Positions 20,601-33,482 of a stretch of DNA of 44,685 nt are shown piece after piece. A model generated the notes under the pieces. It saw only the letters and a list, made by a program, of their open reading frames with translations. It was not told the origin of the DNA and did no database searches. Source of the stretch: Saccoglossus kowalevskii (taxonomy: Eukaryota; Hemichordata; Enteropneusta; Harrimaniidae); contig NW_003116469.1 of NCBI RefSeq assembly GCF_000003605.2, positions 26,537 to 71,221 on the forward strand. Direction: 5' to 3'. Every line of letters starts with the position of its first letter. Position 1 is the first letter of the stretch. The position numbers and the translations under genes were made by a program.

Positions 20601-23600
20601 GTACGAAATGGTGAAAATGTGCGATTTTGATGCATTTTCGTTAATCAGATTATGAAAAAAATGCATGTGCATATGTCCCATATAATGTGTGATGTATGAG
20701 TGAAGTTTGAACTTAATCGGTCCATGCATGTTCGAAATACAGGTGATCACGGACGCACGGATGCAGGGATGCACAGACGCACACAGGGCAAAACATAAGT
20801 CCCCGTCCAACTGTCTTTGTAGTGTATCGTTCACAAAAAAAAACATTGATAATCACCAGGCTTTTTTATGGACCAAAAGCAACTTAAACATGTTTCACAA
20901 CAAGACTCAAAATTCATGAAGGCCATGAAAAAGATTGCTTACATGCGACACCTGAATGATTTCATTCACATGTTAGACTATATAGCTGGCATCAAATTAT
21001 TTACCTTGAGAAATGCATCAATGTCGCCAACTGCTGGGATAAAATCTGGAATGAATGGTTTTAGTTTGTGTTCAAGTTCTATTGACTGTGGTGTGTATCT
21101 AGTGATATACTGGAATAGTTCTTTGATGTCTGGTTGTACCGGGAGATGTTCATAATCAGCTGGATCATAGGCACTACAATAAAGAAAACATTATCTTGAT
21201 TCTTCCAATGAAGTTCAGGAACCAGGTATTTCTCTAATCAATTTTCAATTTTAATTTTATTTGTCAGATCAACAATCAAAACCTTATTACAAAGGCAAAT
21301 AAAAGAGAGAGCAGAGGTGTTTAACTCCCTAGCAATAAGGGCACCTTGGTTCTGTAACATGCACTGTGAACAGGACCAGCACATTGGAGTACTAAGTTTG
21401 TACTAAGTTCAAGCACTGTACTACACTCAAAGAGATCTCAACTACAAAAAATACATTTATAGGTAATATTATAGATCGTATGAAAAAGTCTGCAGTGTTT
21501 AGTCAAGGACATAAAATAATCACCATGCATTTTTATCGAACCAACAGCTTTTTAAACATTTCTATGAGACTCAAAATTCAGGAACAGCATGTATATAATA
21601 GCATATATGCTTCACCTGAACGATTCAATGCCCTTCAGAAAATAAATAAGAGCTAATTTTAGAAATTTTTGTCTTGAGATTGAGTGCCTGCTCAAATCCT
21701 GGTTATGCAAAATATGCCATCTTTTACTGAGTAAATGGTTGATGCAAGTGCATTGATTCAATGTCCATAGACTGACAGAATAAGGGGCAATATATCGGAG
21801 CAATATAATGTTGGTTCACTTGTATACGAGAACATACGATAACGTACCCTTCAAGTGCAACACCGTGGTCATCATCGTCGTCATCTTCATCGTCGTCATC
21901 TGACGAATCCGTCCCATCTTCGTCATCATCATCATCATCGTCGTCAGTGTTATACGGCTTCTGTTCTTTGGATTGAGGCAGCTGTCCTATGGGCTGCACA
22001 AAAAGATAAATAATTTGGAAATTGGTAGCATTTTCATGAATATTGCTTGTATTTATATCACTATATTTAATTACATGTGCGGGTTTCTATTTGGCTGCAT
22101 AATATAATTTATTGTTTAGTTAAAAAAATGCAAATACAATAGAGGGAATAAAGAGTAAAGTGTAAGAGTAATTAAAAATAATACTGTAGAATACTGGAAT
22201 TAATTTTCAAAGAATACCTTTTTTGGGTGTTTTGTATGGAATTTATTTTCACTGATTTTTGACGAGTGGAATGTAAAATATAGAAAAAATGTATATTCGC
22301 TAGATTTTATTTTCACTGAATCATTTCTTCAGCAAAAACAGCGAAAATTAATTCCAAGCGAAATAAAATATTCCACAGTAATGTCAATATGTATTTTCAT
22401 GACCATTTTTACTGTATGGCTTTATATGTACTGAAATAGCTGCATGTTATTTTTTTTAATTTGACAGCATGTCTGAATTAGGAATGAATTTAGCCAAAAT
22501 AACATGCTACATATACCTCTGAAGATATGCTATATTATCATTGGTCACTGAGAATACATCATTATTCCAAAAATTCATGCAAAGTTAACAAAGAAATTAA
22601 CAGAACTGTACATGTAAAGCCTGCAGGACCAGAGACAACAGTTCATATTCAAAATATAAAAGTAATACATTTTAAAAGAGGCAGGGAACTGTGTTTTTCA
22701 CAAATTATTTTACAATATTTAATCCTTGTAATAGTACAATGTGGTTTAATTTAATGCTGACCCAAAAATTAATTTGTCATCTATTTGTATGCTATGTGTA
22801 TTAGAAATATGCCATTACATACAATTTTGTATCTCCATGTGTTTACCCATTTAGTGCAACAAAGAAAATTTTAGTTGAAAAAAAAAAAAAAAAAAAAAAA
22901 ATGAAAAGAAGACAATTGTTATCTTGACTCAGACATGTGCAGAGTAAGCTTTGACATAAAAGCTGAGTTTACTGTAAAAACTATTCCATCAACCAGAACA
23001 TTAAAGTAGATAAATCAGTCTGAATGAGAGCAAATCTGTAGCAATGATAAACGTGCTTAGAGGGCGTACACACACATTGAGTTTTCAGATAGCATGGTTT
23101 AGTATAAAGAGAGTAATTATAATCATATAATAATATTGTGTTCCATCATTACCAGTAATATATTGTGATCAATCAAGCTGGAAGGCTTTGCAACAAAAAA
23201 ACAGAAATCCCTTCTTATTAAATATATTTCATAAATAATGTAAACAAAATAACGGGAAGTTATGACGGGAATATCACAAAGTAGCATTAAGACTTACGCT
23301 TAGTGAAGGTCAATGCTATCTTGTACTGTCTACGTGCTTGCTTTTGCAGTACTCTCGTGATAACCTTATCACTGTACATTTTTTACTGCGTGTAAGTGAT
23401 GATTTGGTGAGATACATAACATCTAAATGTATAACGGCGTGAAATGCCAGTGAAAAGTATTCATGTTCACGATTCATTGTCTGCATTTTGTGATGTGATT
23501 CTGTTTCCGTCACTCACTACATAGTTGCTGTGATTGACGTAAACAAGGTAAGTGTGTGAATGTGATGTGAAAACTTTTTCAAACAAAGATTTTCAAATGC

Positions 23601-26600
23601 ATACACAAGACTTTTGAACATGTTCGTACACAGTTTTATGGACAAATGAATTCTATTGTTTTTGGTGTCAAATAATTCATAATATACATGTACGTAACAA
23701 AATAACAAGAGTAGAAATAACTGTCCAGAAATACTGTAAAAGCATGGTTGCTAGTAAATGCTGGTTTTAATTTCGCTATTTTCGTTGATAAGTAAAATTT
23801 GCTAAATTAAATTCATATGAACATGTAGAATAACAATAAAACTCAATGTTTTCCTTTCAAGTTTGTGAACATAAAACCCAGTGAAATCCTTCAAAACATC
23901 AAATTAGTGAAAATATATGGTTTTATAGTAGTACAAGTGACACCTATTCAACACAGACCTCTTAAAAACACTGCCCTCACAGGCAGACTGCACACATTTA
24001 AGGTTTGCTGCGAATGGCAAGTAGGATGCAGGTATATGCAACTAGTAATTTGGCCCTGGATTCATGAGTTGTGATTTTTAAACATTCCAAATTTCATTCT
24101 CTGTAAACAAGTTTGCAATACTGTAAGAATTGCCATGTCCATTCAGTCTGCCTGCTCAGACTTTATACATGTACTTAAGATGGTTGTAGTCATTTTCGCT
24201 ATTTGTGTGCAAAGTGACAGCAAACGAAACAATTTTATATTTTCACGCAACTTTAGAGAGTTGAAAAAGAAAGCCCCTGGTCTATATAAAGAACAACAAT
24301 GAATGAGAACTTGATGGCCCAATCAGAATGCTTGATCCATTACAAGTTTAACCTGCCCCTTTTGGCTAGCTGTGCCATGACACAATGAAGGCTGTTCATT
24401 GCATGCAAGACAAGTTTCAGAGAGAAGAAAAAAAAAGAGCAGTGAAATCCTGAAAATGTCTGGCCTGTCAAAAACGAACAAATCAAGGTAGAAGTCAATG
24501 TGGGTCATAAATTGTATGTTGATTTTCATCACATACATTGCAGCTAATGATACAATTACAAGTTACAGTACTAATTACTATACAAGAAAAATGAAAGCAA
24601 GAAAAAATAGCCAAATATTATTCAAAAACTACTTTTTTCATAGAAAACAATGTTAAAATAAATCACTTTTTAAAGATGCATTGGAGGAAAGAGTTTATTT
24701 AAAACCTTTGACATGCCAAGTATGTGTAAATAAATGCAACAACTATGGTTGGTACTTCACGCATAGATGGTTAAATGAACAACAAAGTATTTATTCAATT
24801 TAGCACTTCAACTCTAGCATTGAGGGTGGGGGTGAGTAAATACTGGCTAGTTGAGTTAGTAAGTCATCAGAGGGAACATTTTGTGAGTTGTTCATTCCAC
24901 CATAAAACCACTATGTAAATCGTACAAAAACAAGATTATCTGAAATAGTGTTGAATCATGCAAACTGCAACGCAATGATAAATAAATCTGTATACATGTA
25001 GTATTACCTTCATTTTACATTTAGGTGACTTAGGAATCTACAGTAAAGATGATATGAATTGGAAATCAATATACATCATGTAGTATGATGTTTTATTTGC
25101 CTCTATCACCACGGTTTCATAAACGACACATTTTAAAAAATCTAGTGCTGATTGAACAAATATTTTTTTTTGGTGAGTTTGTATTTATATGCTCAGGACC
25201 TCTTTAAAGAACTGTTAATAATTTATAAACAATTTACCAACAATTATTTACGGTGAATTTAATGAAAATTTATGAAGTATTTATAAAACATTAACACCAG
25301 AAAGTTTGCATGCTTCATTCACTGTCTACTGAGTTAATAACACGATTGTTTGTTCTTTGTCAACAAGATGCTGCTAGGAATGTAGACTGTCTAATTTGTT
25401 TATGAAGGCATTTTATTTAAATGCCAAAGGCCAGTATTTAAAAAAATGCCTTCGATGATTTAATTTTGCGGTATTTCATCCGACTTAGAAACAAAATAGG
25501 CCAGAGACCTGTCAACAGTCAAGTGGGAATTTTGTACATGACATCATTTAGCAAATGAAATTTACATGAAGAATATGTCCATGAAGCTGGAAACAGGAAG
25601 TGAAGGTACACAACGGCTATTTTCCAGTTTAGCAATAACAAACAAGATACAGGGCATTCAAAATCTTAAAAAGATAAGATAGATAAATGAAATTTGTTTT
25701 TTGTAATATCAGTGTTTTGGACTATTTATTATGTGACATATTTATAGTGGCAATATTTACCAATACTGAACTATGCATGAATACCGGTAGTAGCCACATT
25801 GAGTGATCATAAGAATTTCAAATAGAAATGCAATTGTCCGTCACTGTTAAATTTGAACTGAACTTCCACATGGAGTAATGAAATCCACATAGATAGAAAA
25901 CCACTGAATTCAAGCATTTTTGGATGCAAGGGCATATGTACCTTATTCATAGGAATATATAAATTGTGAGTGAAGTGAATATAGCAGTTTGCTAAAAAAA
26001 AATAAACGCTCTTTTTGCCAATAAATACTGTAAATAGAGGCATGGTTTTGAAGAAGCAAATTTCACGCTGACAAGATTTTCTACACATGTTGCATGAGGA
26101 CCTACCAAGTATATGGAAGATGACTGTATTTTAATAGTTACATGTAGTATTCCTCATGCAATCAAAATAAAACATGTGCAACAAAAAATATGTACATATA
26201 AAGTGATAAACTGTAAAAAGTATAAAACAGTTTAACACATTACAGAAAACATACCAAATTAAGTTTGTCAAGTCCCAGGTACATTTTACCTGGCGTCCCA
26301 ATACATTTTACATGGTGTGCCACAAAAGTTTCACATCCTAAACCAGGAAATTATATTTTCAATCCCTGTTTGCTCCTATATACATTGCTTAAATAATAAT
26401 ACTCAACTAAGTCCTAACAGGACATAAAAAACAAGAAAACATACATTCAATATGTTACATTACATCCATTCAAAAATGATAAATTATTGACAAATTATAA
26501 TCAAAATATGGAAATGGAAATTATGTCCATTTTGGCCAATTATAGTTAATACATCAATATAAAACTGAAAATTTTGTCCACAATTTTTGTGTGAAATAAA

Positions 26601-28541
26601 TTAAGGTTTTCAAATTGGTTAATGACCATTTGCTTGCATTAACCTTTCTAGAAAGTGTCAGAATGTGTTAAAATTTTAGCAGCCCATAAAGGCGGTTGTA
26701 GTTTGGTAAAATGTAATGATTACAATTGAAAAACAAAAAAATTTAAAAATTAAAAAATAACTTTGGTGTGATTGAAGCGCTACAGTCGTGGCAGTGTCGT
26801 GTTCGATATTGGACCGATAGTCACATATATTATGCATGTAAAACACATTGCTAGTTTACATGGAGTTTAAATACTTGCAGCAGTGCGACTGTAGTACTTT
26901 AATTAAAACAAGGTTAGTTATTGCATATAAAAAGCAACATAACTTTATGGTGTACCTGTATTGGGTGTATTTGCTCTGGCTTCTCAAGCTGAATAACAAT
27001 AATACAAAAATCAATTATAATGTATAACTCACGCTGACTCCCTAATGAGGACAGAGTATGATGTTGTAAAACAATTGATAATGAAGATGTCCCTGGTGGT
27101 AACCTTAATACATGTACATTGTTTAGTATTGAAATGCTACAACAGATCATCCTAAGCCACTTTGCTACCAGTGGCATTTGTTATTTGAGAGTTCAAAACT
27201 GCCAGAACTGAAGAACCAAGAAGCTACAGTAATCAGGGACATACCTTATTTTCCATAGTTCCTTCTTCAAACTCATCTGTGCTGTTGTCAGACATTGAAT
27301 CCCTTGGCGAGATATCTTGTTGTGCACCACGACCTGAAGTTGTAAATAAAAACTTCAACATACAGGTTTGAGTGTAAAATCTAAACATATGTCTAGGTTA
27401 TACATGGAAATACTATTGCGAGTTAACAAAGTTTTTTGGCTTTGGTACATCAGTGTCCTTACACAAATGCATCTCTTCAAATATGGGTATACAAAGCTAC
27501 TGGATTAACCGTCAAGTTTCACTGGATTTGAAAATGACTGTTGCACCATCAAAACTCTGGTTTTTGAGCATGCAAAGGACACTATTGACTTAGACTTGCC
27601 CAGCCATGTTAATTTTATAATTCTTTCATTTTTAAATTTTGGTCCGTCTGTGGTGTATTTAATATTCAGTGGCGTTATTAAACTCGGGAGTAGAATACTT
27701 CCAGAACAAGAAGTACACATGCATTTGTGCAAAAGATTCTATGCATCATATCATGCCTGCGTTACAGTTGTGTAAAGCAAGCCACATCAAAAGTTATCTT
27801 TCTCATTGGTGCGCGACAGAACAGACCAGTCGTGGTAATTGTGCATCAACAGTTATATACTGTGGTTATACAATTTCGAGACTGCACAGTTGCCAGTACA
27901 GACTGGAACCTATTGATGATATTACCTGCAGCACCTGGCACTCTTGGAGTCGGGGTGTAAGTAGAAGCAACTTCTTCTGCGTCTGGTACTTCCAATGACT
28001 CGTCGTATGGTTGATTAACGACAATCCGAGTCTAAAGAAAATGAAACACATTTTTTTTAATAATTCAGTAATGAACCTGGTAAATATGGTCACGCAAATG
28101 CCAAGGGCGGACGGGAGAGCTCAACATTATTCAGGATATCAAGAACATAGAATCATCTGGGGGACTGTGACAGAACATAAACAGAAAGTTTTCGAGAGAT
28201 AAAAAAACAGGACCTGCAGTGCAGCATTTCTTACATTATTTTTAATGTGAGAGATAACTAAATTAACCTCAGAATATCATAAATATAAAACAATTTCAAA
28301 ATATTTTGATACGGATTTTTAAACACTATAAGAACACAACCTTTGCGCGCTTACGACCCCTATCAAAATTCGCGTGCACCCTGCAGGACCCGGGACGTTT
28401 TTGATCAATTTCAGAAAATATGACCCGACAAGTCAGACGAAACATATCCAACTGGGAAAATGACGTTTAATAGCGATCAATAACGAATAAAACAGTATGA
28501 ATTACGCTTACTCTGCCCCTGTCCTCGTCTGAATCGGCCAT
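17621..28541 (-). CDS. IFT46: Intraflagellar transport protein 46 (IFT46), 9 exons, 383 aa
   Basis: Core subunit of IFT complex B, needed for ciliary assembly and dynein-arm transport. Exons: 28541-28512, 28031-27926, 27333-27245, 26988-26956, 21993-21848, 21173-21005, 19473-19226, 18662-18449, 17737-17621 (1152 nt, stop TGA). All junctions are GT-AG and in frame. Residues 1-86 (MADSDEDRGR...) are a poorly conserved N-terminus; an in-frame TAA lies upstream of the ATG. Residues 103-128 are almost all Asp/Glu, as in other IFT46 proteins. The conserved core follows: GAYDPADYEHLP (135-146), LKPFIPDFIPAVGDIDAFLK, TLGLIVLDEP, LHRSKPPPTVQY, MPDIDSLMQEW (276-286) and YKSKIQSLHVLFTLYSEFKN. Human IFT46 is about 304 aa, so the extra length is mostly N-terminal. 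Exon 4 is a 33-nt microexon. Shares a short bidirectional promoter with gene D. Confidence 0.97.
18965..19088. mobile_element. RepJ copy 3 (decayed) in intron 7 of IFT46
   Basis: CGCTTACGTAAATGACAG at the left and AAGAGCAAATACGGTA at the right correspond to the ends of RepJ copy 2. TGTGTGCTTCTATTGGAG matches its internal TTGTGCTTCTATTAAGG. Confidence 0.45.
19891..19913. repeat. Perfect 10-bp hairpin
   Basis: TCAGACCACT, loop TTC, then AGTGGTCTGA. It lies at the left margin of the tandem array and may be part of an element end. Confidence 0.7.
19910..20790. repeat. Tandem array of ~300-bp units (about 2.5 copies) in IFT46 intron 6
   Basis: Two nearly complete units and a partial third. Marks repeated in order are TTTTCGGCCTTAAA, ATTTGTGACATGATGT, CAGAACTGAATTCTTTAAAA, AATGGCCGCCAGTCGGCCAT and ATCAAGGTCCTATTATG. 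AATGGCCG/CGGCCATT forms an 8-bp hairpin around CCAGT. The right flank runs into a GGACGCACGGATGCAGGGAT-type stretch, and TCCCCGT motifs occur on both outer sides (19822 and 20803). Class uncertain. Confidence 0.8.
22183..22379 (-). mobile_element. RepB copy 1
   Basis: Reverse orientation relative to RepB copies 2 and 3. Ends ACTGTAGAATACTGGAATTA and TATTCCACAGT; the interior GATTTTATTTTCACTGAATC is shared by all three. Inverted ACTGTA ends and lack of coding content suggest a MITE. Confidence 0.8.
23733..23929 (+). mobile_element. RepC copy 1 in IFT46 intron 4
   Basis: Starts ACTGTAAAAGCATGGTTGCT and ends ATGGTTTTATAGT. Interior TAACAATAAAACTCAATGTT aligns with GACAATAAAACTCGTTGTTT in copy 2. 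It represents the uninterrupted form. Confidence 0.68.
26771..26904. mobile_element. RepE relic in intron 4 of IFT46
   Basis: Collinear with RepE copy 3. Shared stretches include TGTTCGATATGGGACC here as TGTTCGATATTGGACC, TGTAAAACACATTGCT and TTTACATGGA, and the relic ends in CTTTAA. The GC-rich ends have decayed (for example AGCGCTACAGTCGTG). Confidence 0.55.
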
Positions 28542-28762
28542 GGGAATATACAAGCTTGGTATGCTGCCTTAGAAACAAGTGAATTGTGGGTAATGTTGGT
28601 ATATGAAATCTCGCGCGATTTTGCGAGAACTGTCGGAACTTTCACTTCAGGTCAAAGTTCACTGGTAATCAAAATGGCTGACAAAATTCGAGTGAAATTG
28701 TTCCTGTGAATAGAAATCTGGAGATCTTTCTGAGGGTTTTATTAGTTAGTTGATAAGTAACC
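28542..28762. promoter_or_regulatory. Bidirectional promoter of IFT46 and gene D
   Basis: Only 221 bases separate the two divergent start codons. It contains TCTCGCGCGATTTTGCGAGA, an inverted pair TCTCGC/GCGAGA around eight bases that resembles the TCTCGCGAGA motif known from bidirectional vertebrate promoters. TTACCCACAATTCAC on the IFT46 strand resembles a ZNF143-type site. No TATA box is visible. Spacing and CpG content fit a shared housekeeping promoter. Confidence 0.7.
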
Positions 28763-28770
28763 ATGACGAC
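28757..28770 (+). promoter_or_regulatory. X-box-like (RFX) site overlapping the gene D start
   Basis: GTAACCATGACGAC fits the ciliary X-box GTHNYY-AT-RRNAAC with one mismatch. RFX factors drive many IFT genes, so a site between IFT46 and its partner is plausible. The overlap with the gene D start codon and the mismatch keep this tentative. Confidence 0.35.
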
Positions 28771-28971
28771 AATTTCACAGAAGACGTTATTAGAACTTGT
28801 CAAGGAAAATGACAGAGATACTGGCTCTGACGGAGAAAGGCATTCCAGCGAAGAAACAACAATGGAAGAAAAACAAAACAACGAAGCGACGACAGCGACA
28901 CCGCCGCAGACGATACCAACGCCGTCAGGCTCTGGGGACGAAAGACCAGCAACGCCGCCTTCCACTGCCAG
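28763..28971 (+). CDS. Gene D: first coding exon of an unrecognised protein
   Basis: Encodes 69 complete codons from MTTISQKTLLELVKEND, followed by a polar, low-complexity tail rich in Glu, Thr, Pro and Ser (for example PPQTIPTPSGSGDERP). It ends at CTGCCAG with a strong donor GTAAGA in phase 2. In-frame stops (TGA TAA) lie immediately upstream, fixing the start. The tail is probably disordered, while the first ~17 residues could form a helix. I do not recognise the family. Head-to-head position with IFT46 suggests shared transcription and, weakly, a ciliary or housekeeping role. CpG content is higher than in the surrounding DNA. Confidence 0.75.
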
Positions 28972-29038
28972 GTAAGAGCGACCGGCGAGCGAATTACATC
29001 AACATTCAGTTTTTCGCAGTCGGTTTATATCATCAAGT

Positions 29039-29065
29039 TTTTTTTTTTTTTTTTTTTTTTTTTTT
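29039..29065. repeat. Poly-T tract
   Basis: Homopolymer run of about 27 T shortly after the gene D exon 1 donor. Confidence 0.9.
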
Positions 29066-31518
29066 GTAAAGTAATTTAGATTTAAGTCTCTGATGTACCG
29101 ATAATGTGTCGCCGAGTTAATATTATTGCCCTCGCTGTTAGTCTCGCTCTCCCAATTTTTGCGTCGGTTTCATTCAAAACTAGTGTTAACTAGTTTAAAT
29201 AAAAGAAGACAATCATGAACAAAAAACAATTTTTACTGCTACATTGTACAGTATTATTTATACACGTCTAATTATAATACTGCATTAATACGAGTACATG
29301 TACGTGTACATACGGTAAACACATGCACACTATTTACAGACCAACTATTTTATTGTGATAGTTTTATACCCACTCAAATATAACCCTGCAATATTCTGAA
29401 TTGTTTTTATAAATACTTAATTTGCATTTGATGATGGCATGTCAGCTGATATCTACTGTATTCGTCCCATCAAATTTGTGGGAGGAATTTTTACGCTGTG
29501 TTTAAATTGGTAAACTTCCAAATATTGAAAGTTGTGACAGTTTTACTTCATCTGTCATTCGTGTCAACGTTGGAATTATATAATTGAATTATTCCCTCGT
29601 TTCACTGAGGTGAAGTGAAGTGACAAACGTGACAGCCATGGTATGCTAAGGTTTGTCTTTTATTTATTTGTATGTAAGGAGTGCTCCACATTTTTCATTC
29701 CCCTGGTTATAACAATCCTCTATATTTGGTCCAGGTTCATGTTCAACTTACAAGTAGGTTTTATTTTGTATTGCTTGGCTGATTTTTCCATTAAGAAATT
29801 ATGAGGCAATTCCCCGATCGTAGTTTTTGAATTTTTAGTGCAGCCAAGTTTTAGTTCATTGCATGCACTTTTTATGAAAAATAGATAATTGTCCAAATTG
29901 TCTGCAAATCCTGCTACTGTCCTATGCTACCGTAATGGTATTGCTGGTGATTGAATACAAAAATTGTTCGATTTGCACTTATACATGTATCGCCTGTTGC
30001 TGGTAGTGAAATATTTTTAATTAAATATATATTTATCTCATTGAATTTATTTATATATATTTTAACTTTATTGCATATTTGTCAGTATCTAAACATGGGT
30101 TTATTTAAAGGGGAACCGCTCAATGCCATGGATTGCACCAAAGAATCATGGGACACTATTGTTTATGTTGTTTACAATGTTAATCTATCTTTTGTTATCC
30201 ATTGTTATTTTAAGTAAATTAAATTAAATTTGTTGTGAAATTAATCTTAACTGGAAGGTGCCCCTTTAAGCTCTTAATTATGAATATCATAAACTCCGCT
30301 GTTTATTAGCCTTTTGTAGGGATTTAACATTTTGAAGAAATTTTTAATTGTGACTTCTAAGTTATTACCAACTAAATGTTGAGCTTTTTGACCCCCAAGC
30401 TTTGATACACAGCTACCCACTTATATTTATGCAAAGCGCAGTCCCTCTATCATATAATAAAGGGAGCGTGTATAAAGTCTCCGCTCCCATTAGTCTAATA
30501 TTTAAAAAAAAAAAAATAGTATCACGATGTTTGATTATGATGTATGATTATCCTTGTCTGTTTGAAAATATATTGTGCATTTTTACATGCACAACTTGTA
30601 TGATACATATAATTTTAATTTATCATTTTTTGATAATAATTACGTTATTTAAATTGTTTTCTCCAGTAGCGAAACAAATATTTTTAGCTTTACACTTATG
30701 TACTCATCTTTACCCTGTCGGATTAGGGAACTGAAGTGCGAATCAGGCATTATGTTGCCGGGTTGGTATATATACTGGTACTGCTACTTTTTTATACAAA
30801 AGCCTACGAGCATACTTTATATAAAATGTACATGTATTTTCATGGGAAAAAATTGTGTAGCATGCAGCTAGAGACAGGAAGTGAGTCACCCTCTAGTACT
30901 CACTTTCCAGATTTAACATAATTACAGGGGCAACATGCAAAATTCAAGCAAAGCTTGCTTACTGAAATAACACTATTATTTTATCTGAGTGTCTTATGTA
31001 AACCATACATGTTTAAAGTGAGATGCTAAGTAAAAAAAAAAAACACTGGTTTGAGAATTTTGTACTATACATACAAATGCAGTGTATATGAGCTATTTAT
31101 AGTATTTCCATTTTGTTTTGGCTACAGCATTATTCCGCTGTGTTCAACCATACCTATTGCTATCTTTTTTGACAGGGAATGTAAAGATATCAATGACACA
31201 TAACCCACTAGCTATATACTCAAAATCCAGAGATAACATCCTTGTTCTGCAACATTGCCTTTAGTCACTTTCTAGTAACATTTTCTTTATGTGAACATTT
31301 TTTTTTTAAGTTTGGTAACCGTAATTGTTTTTGTCAAATGTCCCATGTGAACAATGGAGTAAGTGAGATGGAGCAGTGGGGATGGGGGCACATATGTTTC
31401 TAATGTTATATCATTACTACATGTACATTTATGAGGTTACATACACTTGTCAATTTTGCAAAGGTTGTTCACCTAATTGGTTATTTTCAGAATCTTTATT
31501 TACCATACCAAGTCTCAT

Positions 31519-31727
31519 ACTGTAAAGGGGTTAATTGTTCACTGGGTTTTAATTTTGCTTATTTCGCTAACTGGAAAATACGCTAAATGAAAACCCAGTG
31601 AATATGTAAAATTTAGCATAGAACATATTATCTAAATGATAAAACCGTGAATTTAAAACCCACTGAATATGCCTGAAATGGTAAATCAGTGAAATTTAAA
31701 CCCAGTGAAAATTAGTCATTTTACAGT
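31519..31727 (-). mobile_element. RepA copy 2 in the gene D intron
   Basis: Reverse complement of RepA copy 1, well matched over the full 209 bp. Ends ACTGTAAAGGGGTTAATTGT and AGTCATTTTACAGT. Flanked by gene-free DNA. Confidence 0.82.
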
Positions 31728-32757
31728 AATGGTTAAGATTATTTTAGACCCATATACAACAAGGAGAATGTATGAGAAGTTCGGTGATGAAATTCATTGA
31801 TTTAGTTTTCCTAAAAGCCACTTCAGTAGTGATGATTCTTCCATATTTCAAAAATAACTAATGCGAGAAATTATCATTTGTAATTAAAAAAAACACATAC
31901 AATGTACTTCTAATTTCACCGACTAAACAGTGTATTAACAACCCTTACTTAATAGTACTGACAACAATATTTACAATAGTCCTCTATAATGCATGGTGAC
32001 TATTGTCTGATTCATGAAGACTGGTTTCTCCACTTTTTCGTACATGTACATGTGTGGCTATTGAAACATGCATTGCATTGTCTGTATGTCCTTGTGAGTT
32101 ATTTACACAAAACACACTCATCAAAAAAAAACTGTTCAAAAAATCACAGACTTTCATTAGTAAGTGCAGCAGTTTCTGTACCCTTACTCTTAGACTATTA
32201 ATTCTACTTAGTTGTACATGTACATGTAATTAAAAAACAAGAATTAAAAAAAACTATTTAATCTAAACAAACTGGTTATTTCAATATAGAAAACAATGTA
32301 TTAATTCTGCTTGTCCAGTCGGCTGCTAATGGTAGCCCAGGGATAGAATTGATAGTCTCTCTGCCTTGGGCTTCTAATAAATTTGCAAATTAATGTGATC
32401 AAAATCAAATGTATATGCTAATTTGATAAATGAATCTATTTTGATTGGTGGAAAAACACTTGTATATATATCAGTGGCTGATGGACGGATGTGATCATCA
32501 TAATTCATACTGGTGAAACTAATTTTAACTACATTTCATGCTAAGACATTATGCAGTGAATTGTAATATCAAATCAATTAATGAGGCTTGATATCGTACA
32601 TAACTCGTATTTGAGCTATTAATTTAAATTTTTTTAAAATTTAATTTAAAAATTAAAAGAAAAAAAAAATAATTGACACCTGTGTCATGATCACAGTAAG
32701 TGGCAAATTGTTTGTTGTGAAGTTCTGGTGATTTAAACTGTAGTAGAAATTTTCAGC

Positions 32758-32758
<1 letters not shown>

Positions 32759-32785
<27 letters not shown>
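32759..32785. repeat. (GT)n microsatellite
   Basis: Uninterrupted GT dinucleotides, about 13 units. Confidence 0.95.
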
Positions 32786-32789
<4 letters not shown>

Positions 32790-33482
32790 CATATATCTGT
32801 AAAGCACCTCAGTAGTTGCTGTATTCAATTATCAGCTATGCATTTTACAATGAAATACATTGTTTGCTGACACAAAAACATGTGCCGGCTGTAGTGCTTT
32901 AATTTGCAATTGGAATGAACATGTCACATATGTGAAGAGTAGTGTTACTAGGAATAAATGGCTGTCTACAAACAAAATTAGGAACGAAAATTCGACAAAG
33001 AAAAAGTTAAAATTATAAAATTATTAATGACAATGTAACTGGCTTTGAAAGTTATTATTAAAAGGCAAAGTCAGCTGATAGCTTGCTTGAAGGTCAAATT
33101 ATGCCCGGACTATACTTTAAGATGTTGAGAATTGAGTGTACACAGGCTTTTAGCCAGCCGCCTGCGTACATGTACCTTAGACAAGTTATTTTAGACAAGC
33201 ATTCCACATTTTGGACAGGTACATTTGTATATACCGGTAATTTAATTTGTCAAAATTTCTACAAAGCTGTTTAATTTTGATTGAAAATTACCATTATATT
33301 ACAAAATAATTATAAATAATCAACTGTACATAGCAAGTCTGTGGTTACAGATTCATGACTTATCTTTCATTTTAATAAGTTTTTTGTAAGGCACTTTCTA
33401 TTTTCGTGCTATAACCCTGAATGTAAATTGTATGGTACATTCAGTCACATTGTCATCTAGTACACTCATAGATTATATAAGT

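Larger units (their letters stand above)
21994..26955. other. IFT46 intron 4 (about 5 kb)
   Basis: Largest IFT46 intron, between the microexon and the acidic exon. It holds RepB copy 1 (22183-22379), RepC copy 1 (23733-23929), a poly-A tract near 22880-22900 and the RepE relic (26771-26904). No open frame in it looks like a gene. Confidence 0.8.

Noticed and set aside
20338..20846. Several overlapping frames of 60-99 codons
   Set aside because: All lie in the ~300-bp tandem array and change with the unit copy.
27669..27998. 109-codon plus-strand frame
   Set aside because: Overlaps IFT46 exon 2 in antisense and has no coding features of its own.
28669..28965. 98-codon frame opposite gene D exon 1
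   Set aside because: Shadow of the GC-rich exon on the other strand.
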